Positions 22,301-27,843 of a stretch of 33,232 bases of DNA are shown here, piece by piece (the stretch's first letter is position 1; every line of letters begins with the position of its first letter). A model generated the notes under the pieces. That model was given only the letters and a program-made list of their open reading frames with translations, did not search any database and was not told the DNA's origin. The stretch is from the NCBI GenBank assembly GCA_036398215.1, contig DASWHK010000060.1, positions 1-33,232 on the forward strand. Direction: 5' to 3'. The position numbers and the translations under genes are program-made. This DNA comes from DASWHK01 sp036398215 (lineage in GTDB: Bacteria; Acidobacteriota; UBA890).

Positions 22301-22841
22301 GCACCACCCGGTAGCCCTCGTAGATCAGCTCCTTCTCCCACAGCGTCTTGAAGACGTGCCAGACGCTCTCCATGAACGAGACGTCCATGGTCTTGTAGTC
22401 GTTGTCGAAGTCGACCCAGCGCCCCATGCGGGTGACGATCACCCGCCACTCTTCGGCGTAGCGCAGCACGATCGACCGGCAGGTCTCGTTGAACTTGTCG
22501 ACGCCGTAGCGCTCGATGTCGGCGCGGCCGTTGAGGCCGAGCTGCTTTTCGACCTCGAACTCGATCGGCAGCCCGTGGCAGTCCCAGCCGAAGCGGCGCT
22601 CCACCCGGCGGCCGCGCATCGTCCAGTAGCGGGCCACGACGTCCTTGATCGTCCCCACCAGCAGGTGGCCGTAGTGGGGCAGGCCGGTGGCGAACGGCGG
22701 CCCGTCATAGAAGCTGTAGCTGTTGTCGGCCGGGCGCTGCTCGATGCTGCGCTCGAAGGCGCGCCGCTCCTTCCAGCGCGCCAACACCTGGCGCTCGGTC
22801 TCCGGGAACGAGATGTTGGACGGCGGGCTCGGGAACTTCAT
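19389..22841 (-). CDS. ileS: isoleucyl-tRNA synthetase, type 2 (eukaryote-like)
   Basis: 1150 residues. It charges tRNA-Ile in the cytoplasm. The class I motifs are H56-Y-G-H59 in GLPHYGHLLVGTIKDVVARY and K677-M-S-K-S681. The Rossmann region GRRVERRFGWDCHGLPIEFE and the WTTTPWTLPSN editing motif are of the type 2 (eukaryote-like) class, which is usually insensitive to mupirocin. The C-terminus has no zinc-finger of the type 1 enzymes. It is about 100 residues longer than usual because of two low-complexity insertions in the editing region: one just before VYVLAWTTTPW (about 22057-22170) and one after YVIVEVAEGG (about 21850-21960). Both are rich in Gly, Ala, Pro, Asp and Glu. No T-box is seen upstream; a 95-base gap separates it from the gene to its left on the chromosome, which is also on the minus strand. 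Confidence 0.97.
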   Translation of the reverse strand: MKFPSPPSNISFPETERQVLARWKERRAFERSIEQRPADNSYSFYDGPPFATGLPHYGHLLVGTIKDVVARYWTMRGRRVERRFGWDCHGLPIEFEVEKQLGLNGRADIERYGVDKFNETCRSIVLRYAEEWRVIVTRMGRWVDFDNDYKTMDVSFMESVWHVFKTLWEKELIYEGYRVVPYSWRIGAPLSNFEANLNYKDVQDPSITVKFELDDVAWVDTLVKRPASGEGEPPPDAGHGRSGASQGVRSDSGDDARYRHRHVYVLAWTTTPWTLPSNLALAVDPAATYVIVEVAEGGKGDEAGRPGGAAAGENPADAAKGGPGGTNEGAVAGERYVLHADLLASYWQDSEGIRVLGELPGSDLVGRRYRPLFPFAADRAESEENAFTILPADFVTAETGTGVVHMAPAFGEDDFQLGKQFGLEPFDPVDEEGKFTSLIEPYAGVMVKDADKQIIHDLKERGLILRHETYEHSYPFCYRSDTPLIYKTISAWYVRVELFKDRLVANNQQINWVPAHLKDGRMGNWLEGARDWNISRNRYWGNPLPIWRNAETGETICVGSKAELEELSGQKVDNLHKHIVDRIVISSPTGRGELRRIPEVLDCWFESGSMPYGQAHYPFENKEQFEQGFPADFIAEALDQTRGWFYTLLVLSTALFDKPAYENVIVNGLLLAEDGRKMSKSLQNYPEPTELVEQHGADAIRIYMLDSPALRAEELRFAEAGVREMVRRVLLPWWNSVSFLMTYAHVDGWDPETDWYFDEERREPTHELDVWVRAKLEELKEHVEREMTAYKLYRVVDPLLAFLDDLTNWYIRRSRRRFWKAEHSDDKLCAYTTLYTVLLEFTELMAPFTPFIAEHVYELLRVTSETRAVDSVHLRDVPPRRQLSAKDYEVEHRIDLTRGVCELGRSLREKARIRTRQPLARMRVGTTDARQREWLRAGEGVILDELNIKELDILDDPTELAAATVKPNMPRLGPRLGKQVKALAAALAALPETDPEKVRRLAFGESVEVDGVLLAPEDVHVEMEPSAEGELVAASGKLVVSIDTQISEELRLEGIARDIVNRIQKDRKEIDLKVDQRIEIGAAVASEVTSTALTTNAEFVEGETLSRLRVFPPAAADDWEGSLGWSPEHTFQHTIEGEPIRLALRRRPKE

Positions 22842-22936
22842 CGGCAGGCGTGGATCGGAGCCCGCGGAGACGCGCCGGGGGCCCGGAACGGCGGAAAGCG
22901 GTCAGGATAGCACCCGGCCGGCCGGCCTCGGTCCCG

Positions 22937-25270
22937 CTACCAGGGCACCTCGTCGCGGGTCAGCGCCACCACCACCTGCATCAGGGGATGCTCCGCCAGA
23001 TCGACGAACTTCTCGTGGGCCAGGGGCAGGCCCTGTTCGTCCGTCAGGACGCTGATCACCGGTCGCGACGGGACGGCTTTGTTGACGGCGATGACCTTGC
23101 CGATCTCGCCGCTGGTCAGCAGCACGAACTCGCCGTGAGGGTAGAGCGAGAAGCTCCTCAGGAGCCCCTTGACGGCGGTCGGCGAGAACAGCTCCGGGCC
23201 CTCTTCCACCAGGCGGGAGACGGCGTCGTAACCGCTGATCGCCGACCTCCCCGGCTGCTCGCGGATGTGATCGTCGAAGACGTCGGCGATGCCCACGACG
23301 CTCGCCGTTGCGCTGATCTCGTCTCCCTTCAGCCCGGCGGGAAACCCCGAGCCGTCGGCGCGCTCGTAGACCTGGGCGATGACGTCGGCGAGCGCATCGT
23401 GCTCGCCGCCCCCTCCGCGGACGAGCGTGGCGCTACGGCCCGGCGCGGCGCGCAGCAGCGCGGCTTTCTTGGCGGCGAGCCGCTGCGGCCCCTGCACCAG
23501 GGTGCGGGAAAAGCGGTTGGCGTTCAGCTCGTGCAGCAAGCCCGCCAGCCCGGCGAGCTCCCTTTCCGCCTCGCTCAGCCCGCTGGCGGTCGCCACCTCG
23601 AGAGCGATCACCGCGACGTTGACGCAATGGGCGCTGGCGGAGAAGGACTGCTCGCGGTCCATCGCCTTCAACAGCAGCTCCGGCGAGGCGTCGAGGCAGC
23701 TCGTCATCCGGCGGATCAGCCGCTCGCACTCGGCGAGGTCGGGAGGCTGGTCGTCCTGGGCCATGCGCATCGACTCGGCGACCAGCTCGCGCGCCCGCTG
23801 ATGGAGCCGAGCGGCGACCGCGGTGGTCGGGGACGGGTCGTCTGGAGCCGGCGCTCCCACGGAGCCACGCCGCCCCGCCTGGGCGGCGCCGGCGGCGATT
23901 CCCGCCGACTCGCTTTCCGCCGGAGCGGTCGCATCTCCGTCTGTCGGTCGCCCGGCGACCCGATGCACGGGGAAGTAGATCCTGGCGGTCGACTGTCTTT
24001 CACCGCTGTCGTCGACCATCAGGTGTGCGCCGCATTCAGCGGCGACCGTGAGGACCGGGGCGACCGGGCCCGTCCCAGCATCGCCGTCGCCCGAGGCGCG
24101 GAGCTCGATGGGGGCGGGCCAGGCGATCAATCCGGCCTCGCTGCTGGCGGCGGTGATGGCCAGCTCCGCGTAGCGACCGGGCGCGATCGTGGCGCCCCCG
24201 CGATCGAGCCCGCCGGAGAGCTCGGCTGTCGCCGTGCGAATCGTCAGCTTGCCCTTGCTCATCGAGCCGCAGCCCAGGGCGATCAGCTCGATGAGGAGCT
24301 GCTGGACCCGCTGGCGCTCGGCGTCGATGCCGGGAATGTCGTCATCGAGCTCGTAGACCACGTGCACGTCCGGCCCGAGGAGGTGCATCAAGATGCCCAG
24401 CGACTCGCCGAGCAGGGCGTTGAGATCGAGGGCGCCGACGCGACCGACAGGCGCCATCACCCGCATCCGGAAGACCGAGCCCACCACCTGACCGCCCGAG
24501 TCGATGATCGGCGCGACGCTGCCGCCGACCGGCAGCCGCGCGTTGCCGCGGTCGATGAGCACGGCGTTGGCCAGGGGGATCGTCATCCGGCGCTCCGTGG
24601 CCCGGCTGGCCGGCGTCAGCGGCACACCGGTCCCGGCCGAGACCAGCCTGACGACCTCGCGAGTCGACTGACCTTCGGCCTGCTCGGCGGCGAGCCCGAG
24701 GAGGTACTCGGCGACCGAGTTCAACGACACGATTCGGTCGTCCTCGTCGGCGACCACGATCGCCTCCGGATCCGCCTCGACCAGAGCTCCCCAGAGGCGC
24801 TCGCGCTTCTTGGTTCGCTGCTCGGAGGCATGCCTGTGGAGGGCGAGCTCGATGGAGCGCTCGAGCTCCTCGGGATCGAACGGCTTGACGAGGTAGCCGA
24901 AGGGGTCGGTGTCACAGGCGCGCTTGACGGTCCTGCGGTCGGACAGCCCGGTGGTATAGATCACTGGGATGCCGAGCTTGCCGTGCAGGATCGTCGCGGC
25001 CTCGATGCCGTCGACGCTTCCCTCGAGGCCGATGTCCATGAGCACCAGGTCGGGGCGATTGCGGGCCGCCGATTTGATCGCGGCGGATGCCGAAGCAGCG
25101 GTCCCCGTCAGCCGATAGCCGAGCTCGGTGAGGATCAGCTCGAGCGCCTCCGCGGCTTCGGGATTGTCTTCGACCACCAGGATCGCCGACCGCGGACTCG
25201 ATCCCCCGGAGCCCAGCCCCATCTCGCGACCGCTGCGGGATGGAAGAGCCGCTTTTCTGGAGGGAGTCAC
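22937..25270 (-). CDS. hybrid signalling protein: REC, PAS, kinase-ATPase-like and degenerate HD-GYP domains
   Basis: 777 residues from GTG 25270 with a strong GAGGTGA site. The receiver domain (about 28-145) has E34-D35, phosphoacceptor D79 (LVLMDIGL), T106-T107 and K129 (KPF). A PAS domain follows (about 160-275, ALVEADPEAIVVADEDDRIV). Next is a segment like the ATP-binding half of a histidine kinase (DAERQRVQQLLIELIALGCG), but the N-box is poorly kept and no phospho-His helix is seen. After a Pro/Ala-rich linker (about 455-500) comes an HD-GYP-like domain: H548, then H580-E581 where HD is expected, and Y635-ERADGSGFP where HHER-DGSGYP is expected. So it probably does not hydrolyse c-di-GMP; it may sense or bind it. 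A cytoplasmic response regulator, partner unknown. Confidence 0.85.
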   Translation of the reverse strand: MTPSRKAALPSRSGREMGLGSGGSSPRSAILVVEDNPEAAEALELILTELGYRLTGTAASASAAIKSAARNRPDLVLMDIGLEGSVDGIEAATILHGKLGIPVIYTTGLSDRRTVKRACDTDPFGYLVKPFDPEELERSIELALHRHASEQRTKKRERLWGALVEADPEAIVVADEDDRIVSLNSVAEYLLGLAAEQAEGQSTREVVRLVSAGTGVPLTPASRATERRMTIPLANAVLIDRGNARLPVGGSVAPIIDSGGQVVGSVFRMRVMAPVGRVGALDLNALLGESLGILMHLLGPDVHVVYELDDDIPGIDAERQRVQQLLIELIALGCGSMSKGKLTIRTATAELSGGLDRGGATIAPGRYAELAITAASSEAGLIAWPAPIELRASGDGDAGTGPVAPVLTVAAECGAHLMVDDSGERQSTARIYFPVHRVAGRPTDGDATAPAESESAGIAAGAAQAGRRGSVGAPAPDDPSPTTAVAARLHQRARELVAESMRMAQDDQPPDLAECERLIRRMTSCLDASPELLLKAMDREQSFSASAHCVNVAVIALEVATASGLSEAERELAGLAGLLHELNANRFSRTLVQGPQRLAAKKAALLRAAPGRSATLVRGGGGEHDALADVIAQVYERADGSGFPAGLKGDEISATASVVGIADVFDDHIREQPGRSAISGYDAVSRLVEEGPELFSPTAVKGLLRSFSLYPHGEFVLLTSGEIGKVIAVNKAVPSRPVISVLTDEQGLPLAHEKFVDLAEHPLMQVVVALTRDEVPW

Positions 25271-25273
25271 GAA

Positions 25274-25280
25274 TCACCTC
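25274..25280 (-). promoter_or_regulatory. strong ribosome-binding site for the hybrid signalling gene
   Basis: GAGGTGA on the minus strand, 3 bases before a GTG. It decides the GTG at 25270 over the ATG 16 codons later. Confidence 0.6.
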
Positions 25281-25322
25281 GACCCGGCGGAGCTACTTGG
25301 ACGAATGGACTGCCATTATCAA

Positions 25323-25352
25323 GCTGTACTGCTGCTGGTTGCCTTTTGTCAA
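25323..25352 (-). promoter_or_regulatory. candidate promoter for the hybrid signalling gene
   Basis: A perfect -35 box TTGACA (25352-25347), an 18-base spacer and a weak -10 TACAGC (25328-25323), about 50 bases before the start. A GATAAT lies further downstream (25320-25315) but at a 26-base spacing. Confidence 0.4.
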
Positions 25353-25518
25353 GTCCGGGTGCGTAGTTCTGCGTAATGATAGCTAGCTGTGATCAACGAA
25401 AACCTCGGCTTCCTGCGGCTTCATGGACAGAATGAGGCGAACGAGGGGCGGAATCAGGTCGGGCGGTCGAACCGTGGCGCGCCGGGCTCGCCCGGGAATG
25501 ACTTCCTGAATCGGGGAC

Positions 25519-25597
25519 CCAGGCCCGATCCCACCAGGCGCGATCCTCGCCAGGCGCGATCCTTGCCAGGTGCGATCCTCGCCAGGCGCGACCCCTT
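25519..25597. repeat. imperfect 16-base tandem repeat, five copies
   Basis: Units start at 25519, 25534, 25550, 25566 and 25582 and follow the pattern CCAGGCGCGATCCTCG with one to three changes each; the first is 15 bases. The period is not a multiple of three and no protein frame fits, so it is non-coding. It lies directly downstream of the rhodanese stop. Confidence 0.8.
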
Positions 25598-25599
25598 GG

Positions 25600-26118
25600 C
25601 TAACGGCGGGGCGTCGCGGTGGGGCGGCCGGCTTCGAGCCAGGCCAGCATGTCTCCCTCGAGGTGCTTGAGGTTGCCGAAGCCCTCGGCCCGCAGCAGCT
25701 CCTCGGCGATCCCGGCGCGCCGGCCGCTGCGGCAGTAGACGACCACCTCGGCGTCGCGCGCCGACTCGATCTCGGCGAGGCGCGCCGCCAGCTCGTCGTG
25801 GGAGATGTTGATCGCCCCGGGGACGTGGCCCTCGGCGAACTCCTCCGGCGTGCGCACGTCGAGGATGACCGGCGCGCCGGCGGCGTCGATCCGGGCCACC
25901 AGCTCGGCGCCCGACATCAGCGGCGTGCCGCCGGCCGTGGTGCGCACCGAGGCTTCCGGCGTCGAACCGCCCGCGGGCGACTCCCCCGCCGGGGTCGGCG
26001 CGGCCTCCTCCACCGGAGCGTCGGCGCTCTGCTGGCCTCCACCGCAGGCGGCGAGGGCGCACGCCGACACGAGGACGACGAGCCGCGACCAGCCACGAAA
26101 ATCCAGGCGCTCGCTCAT
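25600..26118 (-). CDS. rhodanese-domain lipoprotein
   Basis: 172 residues from ATG 26118 (MSERLDFRGWSRLVVLVSAC); the frame upstream is not supported. The lipobox is LAAC, followed by a Pro/Ala/Ser-rich spacer of about 45 residues. A single rhodanese domain follows, with VILDVRTPEEFAEGHVPGAI and the active-site loop CRSGRRA carrying the catalytic Cys. Family members transfer sulfane sulfur, often from thiosulfate, or act as thiol-binding modules. The lipid anchor puts it outside the cytoplasm. It stands alone with a tandem repeat downstream and a 238-base divergent region upstream. Confidence 0.9.
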   Translation of the reverse strand: MSERLDFRGWSRLVVLVSACALAACGGGQQSADAPVEEAAPTPAGESPAGGSTPEASVRTTAGGTPLMSGAELVARIDAAGAPVILDVRTPEEFAEGHVPGAINISHDELAARLAEIESARDAEVVVYCRSGRRAGIAEELLRAEGFGNLKHLEGDMLAWLEAGRPTATPRR

Positions 26119-26356
26119 GGGGCAATCATGGTCCCTCGCGCCGAGCGCTGCAACCGGAAGCTCGGGAACAACGGCTGTACCAGGTCGAATGCTTCGCCGG
26201 TAGCGGCGCTTCTGCCCCAACGCCGGCGATCCCGGCGGCCGCCTGACCGCGGCGATGGCCCGGTGCAACGGCTGCTTGCGGAGGCTCGCGGCGCGCGTTC
26301 CAGCGCCTCCCCGCGAGCTTGATCGAGCCTCGGCGCCCGGCTAACGTTGCCTCGCC

Positions 26357-26644
26357 ATGGAGATGGAAACGCTGGAGCTTCGCGACCACCGCTATCGGGC
26401 GCAGCAGGCCCTCGCCGCCCTCGGCGACGACGCCGACCCGGCCGTGCGCCAGGCCCTCGAAGCCGAGATCGCCCACTATCAAGAGATCTGCCCCCACGAG
26501 CACGCCGAAGAGCTCGAGGGCGACTGGCGATGCCGGGACTGCGACCTCCAGAAGACCACGGCTGCCCCCGAGCCCGAAGCGGCGCCCGACGAGCCGCCGC
26601 CGGCGCCCGAGGCGGAGGCCGGCGGAACCGACGCCGCCGCCTAG
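26357..26644 (+). CDS. small Cys/His protein of unknown function
   Basis: 95 residues. The frame is GC3-rich and stands free of other genes. A helical, charged first half (LRDHRYRAQQALAALGDDAD) is followed by CPHEH and then WRCRDCDLQ, a C-x2-H-x-H/C-x2-C set that could bind one zinc ion. The last 35 residues are an acidic Pro/Ala/Glu tail. No family is recognised. No good ribosome-binding site is seen; the ATG at 26363 is an alternative start. Transcription would begin in the 238-base divergent region shared with the rhodanese gene, where I see no clear promoter. Confidence 0.6.
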   Translation: MEMETLELRDHRYRAQQALAALGDDADPAVRQALEAEIAHYQEICPHEHAEELEGDWRCRDCDLQKTTAAPEPEAAPDEPPPAPEAEAGGTDAAA

Positions 26645-26674
26645 CCCTAGCACCCGTTGAGAAATCCGGGCTAG
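26641..26674. terminator. inverted repeat spanning two convergent stop codons
   Basis: CTAGCCC (26641-26647) and GGGCTAG (26668-26674) are exact 7-base arms around a 20-base loop, and each arm contains the TAG stop of one of the two convergent genes. A two-way terminator is plausible, though the loop is long and no T tract is present. Confidence 0.4.
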
Positions 26675-27699
26675 TCAAACAGCGGCGGGAGCTCCAGCGT
26701 CCCGGCGGCAATGTGGTTGATCAGCAACGCCAGCCGCACGCCGGCTTGCTGGAGACGTCGCTCGACGACCGGCACGGCGCCGTCGAAGTAGTCGTCGCCG
26801 ATCCTGCTGTCGATGGGGAAGTCGTACACCAGCCCCTTGACCATCTCGTAGGACTCCCGCGACCAGCCGACGATATCGAAGGTTCCCCAGGCGGCGGCGT
26901 CAGCGGCGCTGATCTCGCCGTCCAGACGCTCGGCGCTGGCCAGCGCGTCCGCATGCAGACCCATGCGGTCGGGGATGTAGAAGTCCCACACCGAATGCAG
27001 GCTGCGCATCTCCGGATCGTCGAAGAAGCGCACCCGGGTATCGTTGCCGCCGCGGTCGTAGGCGTAGCCGACGTGCAGCGGCTGGTGCAGATCGCCGACG
27101 AAGTGACCGAGGAACTTGAGGGCCGCGGCGCGCCGCTCCCGGAGGGCGCCGTTGCCCGCGGGATCGGCGGCCAGGTAGCGCGCGTAGCGGGCGACCGCCA
27201 CCTGCACGCAGTCGAAGGCGGCGCAATCGCGCTCCATGACGATCTGGTCGGCGCCGGCAACCACGACGTTCATGAAGTGGTACTCGTACGTCGACTGGTG
27301 GCCGCCGTAACGGGAGGAGTCGGCCCAGACGCAGGACTCGTAGAACGCCGGCGCCGGCTCCGGATCGTCGGCCATGACCGTGGCAACCAGCTCGCGGCCG
27401 GCGTCCGTCAGGCGCCGGAAGGCGATCTCGCAGACGATCTGGTGGCTGGCGGCGGCCCAGGGAACGGTTCCGGCGACGCCGGCGGCGCCAACACGGCCGG
27501 GGCCGACGTTGCGTCCAGAGGTGCCGCCGTCTCCCGGCCTAACCGCGCCAACGGCGGCAATGGCCCCATCGGGCGCGTCGATCTCCTCGGCGCCGGACGG
27601 CGGCGCGAGCGCCATCGCCGGTGACATCGCGAGAGACACAAGGAACATGAGTGCCGCCACCCACTCGCCGCAACGGGGGCCACGCCTCCGCACTCGCAC
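26671..27699 (-). CDS. exported S1/P1-family zinc nuclease
   Basis: 342 residues from GTG 27699. The frame is open to an ATG at 27834 that has a GAGGG site, but only the GTG places the signal (WVAALMFLVSLAMSPAMALA) at the N-terminus. All nine zinc ligands of the S1/P1 fold can be placed with near-canonical spacing: W81, H86, D127, H141, H199, D203, H209, H235 and D239 (motifs LGHFVGDLHQPLH, DRGGND, LHSVWDF). The enzyme should cleave single-stranded nucleic acids or 3'-nucleotides outside the cell membrane. Between signal peptide and W81 there is an unusual 50-residue Gly/Ala/Pro-rich linker, although the family normally starts at this Trp. Downstream of the SelD fusion by a short gap, so probably co-transcribed. 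Confidence 0.88.
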   Translation of the reverse strand: MRVRRRGPRCGEWVAALMFLVSLAMSPAMALAPPSGAEEIDAPDGAIAAVGAVRPGDGGTSGRNVGPGRVGAAGVAGTVPWAAASHQIVCEIAFRRLTDAGRELVATVMADDPEPAPAFYESCVWADSSRYGGHQSTYEYHFMNVVVAGADQIVMERDCAAFDCVQVAVARYARYLAADPAGNGALRERRAAALKFLGHFVGDLHQPLHVGYAYDRGGNDTRVRFFDDPEMRSLHSVWDFYIPDRMGLHADALASAERLDGEISAADAAAWGTFDIVGWSRESYEMVKGLVYDFPIDSRIGDDYFDGAVPVVERRLQQAGVRLALLINHIAAGTLELPPLFD

Positions 27700-27843
27700 A
27701 GCCGACCGCGTGAGCCCTCCGCGGATTCGGCGTCCCCTCCCAGTCGCGCATGCTCCCGTGGAGCACCCGAGTAGATGAAAATCAGGATCTACGCCCATGC
27801 ATCCATCCTGGCTGCATTGTGCTCCCGGCGACATGCCCAGCCC

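Larger units (their letters stand above)
25271..25599. other. 329-base intergenic region upstream of the signalling gene
   Basis: It holds the candidate promoter and ribosome-binding site of the signalling gene at its left end, a CCGGGC-TC-GCCCGG hairpin (25482-25495), an ATCGGG-N8-CCCGAT hairpin (25510-25529) and a tandem repeat at its right end. The hairpins lie 3' of the rhodanese gene and may stop its transcript. No gene is seen. Confidence 0.6.

Noticed and set aside
19782..22910. 1042-codon plus-strand frame opposite ileS
   Set aside because: Antisense shadow caused by strong GC bias at third positions; no recognisable motifs.
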